Shown piece after piece: positions 32,174 to 40,784 of a stretch of 64,000 bases of DNA. The DNA is taken from contig JBCCAY010000019.1 in NCBI GenBank assembly GCA_039814575.1, positions 1 through 64,000 of the forward strand. The letters run 5' to 3'. The position numbers and the translations under genes were made by a program. Within the stretch, counting starts at the first letter, position 1, and each line of letters begins with the position of its first letter. Source of the stretch: MED-G105 sp039814575. GTDB lineage: Bacteria; Pseudomonadota; Alphaproteobacteria; Caulobacterales; Parvularculaceae. Under the pieces are notes generated by a model that did no database searches, was not told the origin of the DNA, and saw nothing but the letters and a program-made list of their open reading frames with translations.

Positions 32174-32848
32174 TTAAGCGGACTTTGCGGAGGTGTCCTC
32201 GCTTGCCGCCGTCTCCCCCATTGTCTCAGCGTTGTTTGTACCGTCAGCACTTTTTTCATCGGCCTCTTTTTTGTCGGCGCCGATGCGTGGTTCTTCGCCT
32301 CGGATCAGGCGATCGATATTCGCTTTATGGCGAATGAAAATGATCGCCGCCATAAAAAGCGCAGCGCCCGCCGGGCTGGGGCGGCCCATGGCGAAGAGGA
32401 TCGCCGGCGCACCCGCCGCGGCGACGAGAGCGGAGAGCGACGAATACTTGCTGACGGCGGCGGTGAGGAGCCAGGTGAGACAGGCCAAGACGCCGCCGGG
32501 AAACCAAATCGCCAAGAGCGTGCCGAAGAACGTCGCGACGCCCTTGCCGCCTTTGAAACCGAGCCAAACGGGAAAGCAGTGTCCCAGAAACGCCGCGGCG
32601 CCGGCGATCTCCGGACGCCATCCGAGCATCGCCGCTATGCCGACGGCGATCGCGCCTTTGCCGCCGTCCAGAAGCAAGGTCGCCAGCGCCAGATCCTTGC
32701 GGCCCGTGCGTAACACGTTCGTTGCGCCGATATTGCCGGAGCCGACGGCGCGGATGTCGCCAAGCCCCGCCGCGCGGGTGATGATCAGCCCGAACGGCGC
32801 GGAGCCCAACAAATAGCCGAGCGCTATTGAGAGAAGAAAAACACCCAT
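32174..32848 (-). CDS. plsY: Glycerol-3-phosphate acyltransferase
   Basis: PlsY moves an acyl group from acyl-phosphate to glycerol 3-phosphate, the first step of phospholipid synthesis. The 224-residue membrane protein has the three conserved motifs: GSGNIGATNVLRTGRK, GKGAIAV and the LGHCFPVWLGFKGGKGVAT segment. About five membrane helices are visible. The final 35 residues are hydrophilic and rich in Glu/Ala/Ser, longer than most members. It is translated between pyrB (8 bp upstream) and dprA (8 bp downstream), so the three form one transcription unit. Confidence 0.95.
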   Translation of the reverse strand: MGVFLLSIALGYLLGSAPFGLIITRAAGLGDIRAVGSGNIGATNVLRTGRKDLALATLLLDGGKGAIAVGIAAMLGWRPEIAGAAAFLGHCFPVWLGFKGGKGVATFFGTLLAIWFPGGVLACLTWLLTAAVSKYSSLSALVAAAGAPAILFAMGRPSPAGAALFMAAIIFIRHKANIDRLIRGEEPRIGADKKEADEKSADGTNNAETMGETAASEDTSAKSA

Positions 32849-32856
32849 GGAAGTAA

Positions 32857-33858
32857 TCAGCGATCCGCTCGGTCGCCGCCTATGGCCGCACTCGTCCCGC
32901 CGCTGGCGACGAGCGCGTCAAGACAGGCCATGCGCGTGGCGACGCCGTAAAAGACTTGTTGCAGGATGAGGGACCGACGCGGATCGTCGGCGAGCGCGCC
33001 GTCGATTTCAACGCCGCGATTCATGGGCCCCGGGTGCATAACGAAGGCGTCAGGCTTCGCGTAGCTAAGCGTGTCGCTCGTCAGACCGAACGTCGCAAAA
33101 TAATCGCGCCGCGCTTCGTCCCGCTCCGCATCGGACGCCATGCGCTCGAACTGCATCCGCAACGCCATAGCGATGTCGGCGCCGGCGAGGCCGTCTTTGA
33201 GGGAATCAAACAGCGTCGCGCCGCCAGCGGCGGTTTCATCCGGCAAAAGATGGCGCGGCGCTACGAAACGGACTTCTGCGCCGAGCCGTTTAAAGAGCCG
33301 GGCGTCGGATCCGGCGACGCGGCTGCGCTTGATGTCGCCGCAAATCGCGATGACTTTCCCTTCCAGCGTGCCGAGCGCGGAGAGGATCGTAGCAGCGTCT
33401 AACAACGCCTGGGTGGGATGTTCCTGCGCGCCGTCGCCGGCATTGATCACCGGGCAGGACAAACGTCCCGCCAGTTCTTCAAGGCGTCCTGGCGATTGTT
33501 GGCGGACAATCATAGCGTGTGCGCCCATCGCCGCGAGGGTCTGCACCGTGTCGATGAAGCCCTCGTCTTTGTTCACCGAAGAGGCGGCGACGGGGACATT
33601 GATAACGTCGGCGCCGAGTTTCTTACCGGCAAGCTCGAACGACAGATTAGTGCGCGTTGAGTCTTCGAAAAAGAGATTGACCTGCGTCTTGCCGGCCAGG
33701 CGTTGTTGCGGCCGTGCGCCCATGCGCAAAAAGCCCGCATAGTGTTCGGCTAGCGCCAATAAATAGCGGATATCGTCAGTGGACAAATCATCCACGCTGA
33801 TCAATCGGCGCGCTTGAAAACCGTCTTGCGGCGGCGAAGGTCGATAACCGTTTTCCAT
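32857..33858 (-). CDS. pyrB: Aspartate carbamoyltransferase catalytic subunit
   Basis: PyrB joins carbamoyl phosphate and aspartate, the first committed step of pyrimidine synthesis. The 333-residue protein shows the carbamoyl-phosphate loop FFEDSTRTNLSFE, the SSVNKDEGFIDT lid segment, a GDGAQEHPTQALLD motif and MHPGPMNRGVEI. It lacks a pyrI neighbour. In related genomes a pyrC or pyrC-like gene commonly lies between pyrB and plsY; here only eight bases separate them, so pyrC must be elsewhere. In such enzymes an inactive dihydroorotase-like partner is often needed, which makes its absence here notable. Confidence 0.96.
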   Translation of the reverse strand: MENGYRPSPPQDGFQARRLISVDDLSTDDIRYLLALAEHYAGFLRMGARPQQRLAGKTQVNLFFEDSTRTNLSFELAGKKLGADVINVPVAASSVNKDEGFIDTVQTLAAMGAHAMIVRQQSPGRLEELAGRLSCPVINAGDGAQEHPTQALLDAATILSALGTLEGKVIAICGDIKRSRVAGSDARLFKRLGAEVRFVAPRHLLPDETAAGGATLFDSLKDGLAGADIAMALRMQFERMASDAERDEARRDYFATFGLTSDTLSYAKPDAFVMHPGPMNRGVEIDGALADDPRRSLILQQVFYGVATRMACLDALVASGGTSAAIGGDRADR

Positions 33859-33965
33859 TAAAGATGTTTCATAGTCGCGCTTGCCGCGCCGCGCAACAAA
33901 CGGGGCGCCCAGTTTCGTGAAAAAGCGCCTGGCTTACACGAATGAACGGTCCTTGGGGGGCTGCG

Positions 33966-34451
33966 TTAACGCAAAGCGGCGCTGCGCAGGCGATCAATTG
34001 CGCCTTGCAAAATAAACGCGGCCGCGGCGGCGTCGATTTGCCGGGCGCGATTGGCGCGGCTGACATCAAGGGCGATGAGATCGCGCTCCATCGCCGCGGT
34101 CGATAAGCGCTCGTCCCAATAGGCGATGGGTAAATCCAAGAGGCGGTGCAAATGGCCGCCGACAGCGCGCGTTGACTGTGCGCGGGGGCCTTCGCTGCCG
34201 TCCATATTGCGCGGCAAGCCGATCACGAGACCACAAACGCCGCGCTCTTTCGCCATTTCGCTGAGCCGCTCAGCGTCTTTGGTGAGCTTGGTGCGACGCA
34301 CGGTTTCCACTGGCGTCGCCACGGCGCGCATCGGATCGCAAGCGGCGACACCGATCGTCTTGTCGCCGAGATCAAGTCCGAGCAGGGCGCCGGCGGGCCC
34401 GAAGGCGGCCGCGGCGCGCAAAAAAGGATCAGCTTCCATTTCTTCGTTCAC
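33966..34451 (-). CDS. ruvX: Holliday junction resolvase-like protein RuvX (YqgF)
   Basis: The 161-residue protein has the RNase H-like YqgF fold with its acidic residues in LLGLDLGDKTIGVA, VIGLPRNMDGSEGP, YWDERLSTAAMER and IDAAAAAFILQ. YqgF is essential in E. coli and is tied to pre-16S rRNA 5' end processing, and its older proposed role is junction resolution. It is 107 bp upstream of pyrB on the same strand, with the divergent secreted-peptidase gene on its other side. The start could be MNEEMEAD (34451) or the ATG 12 bases inside. Confidence 0.93.
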   Translation of the reverse strand: MNEEMEADPFLRAAAAFGPAGALLGLDLGDKTIGVAACDPMRAVATPVETVRRTKLTKDAERLSEMAKERGVCGLVIGLPRNMDGSEGPRAQSTRAVGGHLHRLLDLPIAYWDERLSTAAMERDLIALDVSRANRARQIDAAAAAFILQGAIDRLRSAALR

Positions 34452-34677
34452 TCCGGCAACATACGGTTGGGCTCTCCGAAAGGCGATCCCTCTATCAAAC
34501 GCTCAATTCCGACGCACATTAGTTCTGGCAAAGGGGTGAGGCGGGCGGTGGATCGCCGCAGTTTCCAACGCGGTGAAAGACTTCTCGAGAGGTTAGAACT
34601 TCTTGAGTGCGGACAATGTGGGCGCGCCTGATGCACGCATCAAAGGCGGCGAATGTGGGTAAAGGTTTGGGGCGTCC

Positions 34678-36213
34678 ATGGCGATGATTGGAACCGACGC
34701 GATTGCGCGCGTTAAATCGGTGAGCGCGGATCATGGCCGCACGGCTTTCGCGACGGCCTGTCGGCGCGTTCTGTTCGTCGCGCTTAGCCTATTTGTTTTA
34801 TCGCCAATGAACGCCGTTATGGCGGCGGGAGCCGGAGATCGCTCGACGCCGTTCGTCTCAATAAGGCTCAACGAACATGGCGACGCTCTTTGGCGCTTGG
34901 TCTATGAAACCGCTGCGCCTGTTTCCGAACTCGACTTGGGCCATGATCTCGACGGGTATCGAGGCCAGTTTTGGCGCGTCGTCAGCGAGAACGTCGTCCT
35001 AACGACTGAAAACGGTCGCGACATTCTAGTGGCGCGCGACGGCGGCCGCTTTCGGACGGTTGAGCTGCATCTATTGGCCGGCCCTGTCGCGATGCAGCGC
35101 ACCTATGAAGCGTTCATGCCCTTGGGGCAGGCGGGCGTTCTACTTTACACGGGGCATTTTCAGCCCTGGTCGGCGACCGGCGCGCGGCTCTCCGCTGAGT
35201 TCACCATTACGCCGATGGCGCGGCGTGGGCTCAGCCAGCGCGCGACCGCGTTCGGTGATATTGCGCTGCGGCTTGAGAATTGGCGCAGCCGGTTGGAGCA
35301 TCCGGCGTTCATTTTAGTGGGGCCGGAGCCGTCCTTGGTTGAGCCAGGCGCGCCGATGCTCATCGACGGCGCGATGCGTCAGGTTGGCGCTTATGTGGGC
35401 GCGATCGATCCCGCCGCGCCGGACTGGATAAAGCGCGAATCGGCCGCCATCGCCGAACAATCGCTTTATGCCCTCGAAGCAGCGTTCGGATGGACCATCG
35501 ATGTGACGCCGAATTTCTTTATCGCTTACGCCGCCGGCGACATTGAAGGGCGTGCGGCGTTCACCGGCGACGCTTTGCCCGGTCAGTTCCGCATTGCGTT
35601 GGACGGCGGCGCCTGGCGGCGACGCACGCCCTTTACGGAGAATGTCTTGCGCGTCGGCATCGCCCATGAGGCGGCGCATTTATGGCAGGCGGCGGCGCGG
35701 CCTTTGAGCGGCGGTGCGCCCGATTGGATCCATGAAGGTGGCGCGAACGTCATCGCCTCCGATTTGTTGGTGCGGCTCGGCCATTGGACCGAAGCGGACG
35801 CCGCCCATGATCTCGCTGACGCGCGTTCATCCTGTGCTGATCGCTTGCGCGGCCGCGCTTTGGTGCGGCTGTCGCCCCTAAAAGACAGCGACGCGGCGTA
35901 TTATTGCGGGCAGACGCTGAACGCGCTCGCCGCGGCGGCGCATCCCGGCGGCGTTATCGGCTTTTGGAATCTCTTTATCGATCGCGCTCGCGCCCAAGGC
36001 GGCTATGACGCGGCGCTGTTCTTCGACCTTGCCGGCGAAGTCGGCGGCCCGGCGCTGCGGGATGAAATGACCCGGTTTGTCCGCACCAATTATGCTCGGC
36101 CCGAACGCGGCTTTCAGCGTTTAGACGCTGCCCTCGACGCTGGCGGCGGCATGGCGGGCGCCTATCATGGCCAGTCATTGGTGGGTGAGGCGGCGCAGCC
36201 GGGCCGTCCCTAG
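34678..36213 (+). CDS. Exported gluzincin-type metallopeptidase candidate
   Basis: The 511-residue protein has a signal-type hydrophobic segment (about 27-49) after a basic N-region. The N-terminal half is beta-rich with no family I recognise. The catalytic part holds HEAAH (His330, Glu331, His334) and a Glu at 353 (WIHEGGAN), 18 residues after the last His. HExxH-x18-E is the M1/gluzincin zinc signature. Later cysteines may form disulfides. The lack of the M1 GAMEN motif argues against a true aminopeptidase N; a peptidase MA-like domain fits better. It is probably periplasmic. It stands between divergent ruvX and the gatCAB operon and belongs to neither. Confidence 0.7.
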   Translation: MAMIGTDAIARVKSVSADHGRTAFATACRRVLFVALSLFVLSPMNAVMAAGAGDRSTPFVSIRLNEHGDALWRLVYETAAPVSELDLGHDLDGYRGQFWRVVSENVVLTTENGRDILVARDGGRFRTVELHLLAGPVAMQRTYEAFMPLGQAGVLLYTGHFQPWSATGARLSAEFTITPMARRGLSQRATAFGDIALRLENWRSRLEHPAFILVGPEPSLVEPGAPMLIDGAMRQVGAYVGAIDPAAPDWIKRESAAIAEQSLYALEAAFGWTIDVTPNFFIAYAAGDIEGRAAFTGDALPGQFRIALDGGAWRRRTPFTENVLRVGIAHEAAHLWQAAARPLSGGAPDWIHEGGANVIASDLLVRLGHWTEADAAHDLADARSSCADRLRGRALVRLSPLKDSDAAYYCGQTLNALAAAAHPGGVIGFWNLFIDRARAQGGYDAALFFDLAGEVGGPALRDEMTRFVRTNYARPERGFQRLDAALDAGGGMAGAYHGQSLVGEAAQPGRP

Positions 36214-36255
36214 TTTTCTCCGTCATCGTAAGCATCGGCACGGCGTCTCGTGCGC

Positions 36256-36286
36256 CTTGCCTCTTGCCCACCTTGCCTCTTGCCGA
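36256..36286. repeat. Short direct repeat upstream of gatC
   Basis: CCTTGCCTCTTGCC occurs at 36256-36269 and 36273-36286, a recent-looking 17-bp duplication in the 166-bp gap before gatC. Confidence 0.7.
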
Positions 36287-36379
36287 AGCGGCGGGGCGTT
36301 GTTACGCGTCCTTACTTAGCGTTGACGTTTGCGCCGATAAAAGCGGCGCTCATAAAAGTCGAACCCGACGGGAGCCCTA

Positions 36380-36679
36380 ATGGCGGTTGATAAAGAAACG
36401 GTGCGGAAAGTGGCGCGACTGGCGCGCATCGCGGCGCCGGAAGAACGGTTGGAGCCGCTGGCGGCGGAACTCTCCGGCATTTTGCAATGGATCGAACAAT
36501 TAAACGAAGTCGATGTTGAGGGCGTTGAGGCGATGGCCTCCACCGTCGATGTCGATATGCCGATGCGAGAAGACGTCACGCTCGACGGGCCCACGGGCGG
36601 CGGCCAACCGGCGAACGTCGTCGGCAATGCGCCGAAGACGGAAGACAATTTCTTCATCGTTCCAAAAGTGGTGGAGTAG
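36380..36679 (+). CDS. gatC: Glutamyl/aspartyl-tRNA amidotransferase subunit C
   Basis: GatC is the small bridging subunit of the GatCAB complex, which converts Glu-tRNA(Gln) and Asp-tRNA(Asn) to the amide forms. The 99 residues match the family: VDKETVRKVARLARI at the start, LSGILQWIEQLNEVDVEGVE, and the final REDVTLDG and NFFIVPKVVE segments. It is followed after 3 bp by gatA. GGGAG precedes the ATG. Confidence 0.95.
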   Translation: MAVDKETVRKVARLARIAAPEERLEPLAAELSGILQWIEQLNEVDVEGVEAMASTVDVDMPMREDVTLDGPTGGGQPANVVGNAPKTEDNFFIVPKVVE

Positions 36680-36682
36680 GCC

Positions 36683-38167
36683 ATGGGCGCGATCACTGAT
36701 TTAACCCTGGCGGGGCTGCGCGACGCGCTCGCCAAAAAAGACGTTTCTTCGCGCGAGGCGACCGACGCCTATTTGGCGCGCATCGACAAAGCTGCGGCGC
36801 TGAACGCCTATATTCTTCCGACACCGGATAAAGCCCGCGCCATGGCCGACGCGTCCGACGCGCGCCGGGCGAAGGGTGAGGCGGGACCGCTCGAAGGCGT
36901 GCCCCTCGGCATTAAAGACCTCTTCTGCACAGAAGGCGTCCAGGCTGCTGCTGCGTCGCATATCTTGGAAGACTTTAAGCCGGCGTATGAATCGACGGTC
37001 TCGGCCAATCTTTGGCGGGACGGCGCGGTGATGCTCGGTAAGCTGAACATGGATGAGTTCGCCATGGGCTCGTCCAATGAAACGAGCTATTTCGGTCCGG
37101 TGGTGAACCCTTGGCGGCGCAATGACGGCGGCAATGCGAAACTGACCGCCGGCGGCTCGTCCGGCGGCTCGTCATCGGCGATGGCGGCGCGTCTTTGCGC
37201 TGCGGCGACAGGCACCGACACCGGCGGCTCCATTCGTCAGCCGGCGTCGCTAACGGCGACCGTCGGTGTCAAACCCACCTATGGCCGCTGCTCGCGCTGG
37301 GGGATTATCGCCTTCGCGTCGTCATTGGATCAGGCCGGGCCGATCACCCAAGACGTGCGCGACGCGGCGATTATGCTGCGCTCCATGGCGGGCCATGACG
37401 TGAAAGACTCAACGAGCATCGATCGTCCGGTGCCGGATTATGAGGCCGTGCTTGGCAAATCGCTTAAAGGCATGAAAATCGGCGTGCCGAAAGAGTATCG
37501 CATCGACGGCATGGCCGGCGAGATCGAAACGCTGTGGAGCCAAGGAGCGGACTGGCTGAAAGACGCCGGCGCGGAGATCGTTGACATCTCGCTGCCGATG
37601 ACGAAATACGCTCTACCGGTCTATTACATCGTTGCGCCGGCGGAGGCGTCGTCTAACCTCGCGCGTTATGACGGCGTGCGCTATGGCCTGCGCGCGAAAG
37701 ACCATGACGATATTCTGTCGCTTTACGAGAAGACGCGCGCGGAAGGGTTCGGCGAAGAAGTTGTTCGTCGCATTCTTATCGGCACTTACGTTCTGTCGGC
37801 CGGCTATTACGACGCCTATTATCTGCGCGCGCAAAAAGTGCGTAAGCTGATCGCCAATGAGTTCGCCGAGGCGTTTAAGTCGGTGGACTTGATCTTAACG
37901 CCGTCGACGCCGTCGGCCGCTTTCGCGCTCGGTGAGAAGCGCGACAATCCCGTCGATATGTATCTGAACGACGTCTTCACGGTGACGGCGAACCTCGCCG
38001 GCCTGCCGGCGGGCTCCGTGCCGGCGGGGCTTGACGCGCAAGGCTTGCCGTTGGGCTTGCAATTATTGGCGCGGCCATTTGCAGAAGAAACGCTGTTTAC
38101 GGGTCTTTCCGCCTTGGAGGGCGCTGCCAACTTCACCAGCCGTCCGGATGATTGGTGGGCGGCGTAA
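36683..38167 (+). CDS. gatA: Glutamyl/aspartyl-tRNA amidotransferase subunit A
   Basis: GatA is the amidase subunit that releases ammonia from glutamine. The 494-residue protein has the complete Lys-Ser-Ser triad region: GIKDLF (Lys), GGSSGGSSSAMAA and TGTDTGGSIRQPAS, with substrate motifs DEFAMGSSNE and VVNPW. The usual partner gatB is not next; ggt and a hydrolase gene lie between. Translation must balance subunits from one long message or separate promoters. Confidence 0.97.
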   Translation: MGAITDLTLAGLRDALAKKDVSSREATDAYLARIDKAAALNAYILPTPDKARAMADASDARRAKGEAGPLEGVPLGIKDLFCTEGVQAAAASHILEDFKPAYESTVSANLWRDGAVMLGKLNMDEFAMGSSNETSYFGPVVNPWRRNDGGNAKLTAGGSSGGSSSAMAARLCAAATGTDTGGSIRQPASLTATVGVKPTYGRCSRWGIIAFASSLDQAGPITQDVRDAAIMLRSMAGHDVKDSTSIDRPVPDYEAVLGKSLKGMKIGVPKEYRIDGMAGEIETLWSQGADWLKDAGAEIVDISLPMTKYALPVYYIVAPAEASSNLARYDGVRYGLRAKDHDDILSLYEKTRAEGFGEEVVRRILIGTYVLSAGYYDAYYLRAQKVRKLIANEFAEAFKSVDLILTPSTPSAAFALGEKRDNPVDMYLNDVFTVTANLAGLPAGSVPAGLDAQGLPLGLQLLARPFAEETLFTGLSALEGAANFTSRPDDWWAA

Positions 38168-38205
38168 AACGGGTCCGATCGCTGAGAAACGAAAACGAGG
38201 GCGTA

Positions 38206-39975
38206 ATGCATAAAAGACAATTAATCTCGTTATTGGCGGTGCTCAGCGTCGCTGGCGGTCTTTTCGGATGCGGCGACGGCGCAGAGACGCCGCCGCCTAT
38301 TAGTGAAACGCCCGTCGCGATCGAAGAAACGGCCGTCATTGATGGCCGCGATGTCGCCGCAAAGAACGATGCGGCTGTCGCTATGCCCGACCGCTTCGCC
38401 GCTGAAGCGGCGAGCGCAGTTCTCGCCGAGGGCGGCAACGCTGTCGACGCCGCTGTCGCGGCGTCGTTCGTGTTGGCGGTGACGCTGCCCGAAGCCGGCA
38501 ATCTCGGCGGCGGCGGCTTTATGACCTTGGTTGTCGACGGCGAGCCGAATTTTATCGATTTCCGCGAGACCGCACCGGCGTCGGCTGTGCGGGACATGTA
38601 TCTCGATGAAAAGGGCGAGTTCGTCTCCCGCCGCGCGCAGGTGGGGGCGCTCGCCTCCGGTGTTCCGGGCACCGTGCGTGGTCTTCAAGTGGCGCACGAG
38701 GAATACGGACAATTGTCCTGGGCCCGCCTTGTGGCGCCGGCGATTGCGCTCGCCCGCGACGGCTTTGAGGTTCCGCCGCAGCTCGCCCAACGCATCGAAT
38801 ACAAAGCGGAGTTCTTCGGCGAGGAAACGAACTTCTCCGATTATTTCAGCGCCAAAGCCGGCGAACGGCTGGTGCAGCCGGAACTCGCCGCCACGTTGCA
38901 ACGGATCGCCGATGCCGGCGCTGATGAGTTTTACACTGGTGAGACGGCGAGCATGACCGTCGCGCAAATGCGTAAAATCGACGGTCTCATTACTTTGCAA
39001 GATCTCGCGGAGTACAAAGCTGTTGCGCGTGAACCCGCCATGGCGGAGTGGCGTGGACGGACGATTGTTTCCGCGCCGCCGCCAAGCTCTGGCGGCATCG
39101 CGCTCTTGCAATTGCTCGGCATGAAGTCGGTGCTCGCTGAAGCGTTTGAGGGCGTCACGTTGAACAGCCGTCAATATGTGCATTTGGTCGCGGAGATGGA
39201 GAAGCGCGTCTTCGCCGATCGCGCGGAGTATTTGGGCGATCCGGACTATTACAATGTTCCCGTCGCGGAACTGACGAGCCCTGACTATATCGCCCGCCGC
39301 GCGGCGGAGGTGAATATCGACGCCATCTCTGAGACGGACGGCGTCGTCCCCGGTTTGCAAGAATCGTTTCAAACGACGCACTTCTCAATCCTCGACTTTG
39401 ACGGCAATGCCGTGGCGGTGACGACGACCTTGAACGCCAGCTTCGGCTCCGGCGTTGTCGTTGAAGGCGCAGGCTATCTTCTCAACAATGAGATGGATGA
39501 TTTCTCCGCAAAGCCCGGAACGCCGAACCTTTATGGCGTCGTCGGCGGCGAGGCGAACGCCATCGCGCCGAGAAAGCGTATGCTCTCTTCGATGACGCCG
39601 ACGGTCGTTATGGATGGCGAGAACGTCGCGATGGTGGTCGGCACGCCCGGCGGCCCGACGATTTTCACGTCCGTCTTCCAAGCGATCGTCAATCACTTCG
39701 ATTACGGATTGCCCGTTGAGGAGGCTGTCGCGAAGGGGCGTTTCCACCACCAATTGCTGCCGAAAGATAATCTTCTCCTTGAGGAGCGGATCGAGAATTT
39801 GGACGCCGTCAGCGGCGGCCTTGAAGAGATGGGCTATGTCTTGCGCACCTATTCGCAATATGGCGACGTGCATGCGATCACCGTGAAAGACGGCGTCGTC
39901 GCCGCCGCGCACGATCCGCGCGGGCGCGGCGCATCGTCTGTGTTAGCGGCGACGAAGCGCAAAGAGGTCGAATAG
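38206..39975 (+). CDS. ggt: Gamma-glutamyltransferase, lipoprotein
   Basis: GGT cleaves or transfers the gamma-glutamyl group of glutathione. The protein is made as a proenzyme that cuts itself before a threonine; here the Thr390-Thr391-His-Phe-Ser sequence (TTHFS) supplies the new N-terminus. The 589 residues include GGNAVDAAVAASFVLAVTLPEAGNLGGGGFM, FRETAPASA, the PPPSSGGIALLQLLGM loop and GNAVAVTTTLNASFGSG with LNNEMDDFS. A lipobox (GLFGC, Cys near residue 22) follows the signal segment, so it is probably outer-membrane or periplasm-anchored, unlike the soluble E. coli enzyme. It lies inside the gatCAB operon, 38 bp after gatA, and overlaps the next start. Confidence 0.93.
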   Translation: MHKRQLISLLAVLSVAGGLFGCGDGAETPPPISETPVAIEETAVIDGRDVAAKNDAAVAMPDRFAAEAASAVLAEGGNAVDAAVAASFVLAVTLPEAGNLGGGGFMTLVVDGEPNFIDFRETAPASAVRDMYLDEKGEFVSRRAQVGALASGVPGTVRGLQVAHEEYGQLSWARLVAPAIALARDGFEVPPQLAQRIEYKAEFFGEETNFSDYFSAKAGERLVQPELAATLQRIADAGADEFYTGETASMTVAQMRKIDGLITLQDLAEYKAVAREPAMAEWRGRTIVSAPPPSSGGIALLQLLGMKSVLAEAFEGVTLNSRQYVHLVAEMEKRVFADRAEYLGDPDYYNVPVAELTSPDYIARRAAEVNIDAISETDGVVPGLQESFQTTHFSILDFDGNAVAVTTTLNASFGSGVVVEGAGYLLNNEMDDFSAKPGTPNLYGVVGGEANAIAPRKRMLSSMTPTVVMDGENVAMVVGTPGGPTIFTSVFQAIVNHFDYGLPVEEAVAKGRFHHQLLPKDNLLLEERIENLDAVSGGLEEMGYVLRTYSQYGDVHAITVKDGVVAAAHDPRGRGASSVLAATKRKEVE

Positions 39976-40784
39976 TGAGCGACACGGCGAACCCCAGCAT
40001 GCGTCGCGCACGCATCACTTATGCTGCGCCGATTGAGGGCGGCCATGAGATGGTCGCCGACCACATGCCGATTGTCGAAGACGCCGCTGAGAAATGGCGC
40101 GTTATCGCCATTCCGGGCACGCCGTCGCGGCCGCATACCTTTATTCGGTTTTTACGGATTGCGCCGGAAGACCTCGACATCATCGCGGTGAACCGCGCCG
40201 GCTATGGCGGGCCTGATTATGGCTCCGCGCGACGTCAGCCCGTCTTGTCATTTGATGATCAGATTGCGGCGATGGCGCCGCTTTTTGATAAAGACGATGG
40301 CTTTCGAAACATCGTCGTCGGCATTTCCTATGGCGGCGAATTGGCGCTGAAATGCGCGCTCGATTTTCCGAACCGCATTCACGGCGTCGTCACGGTCGCC
40401 GCGCTAATCACTGAGCCCTTGCCCTATATCAACGCGATTACACCGTTGGCGGAGCATTCGCCCATTCGCGAACTCCTGCCGGGATATCTGCACAATGCGC
40501 GTGCGGAAGTCGAAGGGCGACGCTCGCAGATTGGGCCATTGCTCGATCGGCTCGGCGAACTCAACGTCCCCGTGACGATCTTGCACGGTGATCTTGAACA
40601 TCTCGTTGCGCAAAGCGACGCGGAATTGTTGCTAAGCCGCTTTCCCGCCGGCGCTGACGTCAAATACGACCCCATCCCCGGCGGCACCCATTATCTTGAA
40701 TTGCAAACCCCAAGGCGCATCTACGCCGCGATCCGCGATGTGATCGCCCGCGCCAATAATAACGTTACGAAGGATACCGACTAA
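39975..40784 (+). CDS. Alpha/beta hydrolase
   Basis: A 269-residue alpha/beta-hydrolase fold protein. The nucleophile elbow is GISYGGELAL (Ser near residue 118), and a terminal His stands in GGTHYLELQ; an Asp lies in HGDLEH. No signal peptide is seen. The substrate is unknown. The start is GTG, sharing its G with the ggt stop codon (TAGTG), and its stop overlaps the gatB ATG by one base (TAATG), so ggt, this gene and gatB are translated in a coupled series. Confidence 0.82.
   Translation: MSDTANPSMRRARITYAAPIEGGHEMVADHMPIVEDAAEKWRVIAIPGTPSRPHTFIRFLRIAPEDLDIIAVNRAGYGGPDYGSARRQPVLSFDDQIAAMAPLFDKDDGFRNIVVGISYGGELALKCALDFPNRIHGVVTVAALITEPLPYINAITPLAEHSPIRELLPGYLHNARAEVEGRRSQIGPLLDRLGELNVPVTILHGDLEHLVAQSDAELLLSRFPAGADVKYDPIPGGTHYLELQTPRRIYAAIRDVIARANNNVTKDTD

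Noticed and set aside
38230..39381. Minus-strand frame of 383 codons inside ggt
   Set aside because: Antisense to a well-conserved enzyme gene; Arg/His-rich, no recognisable domain.
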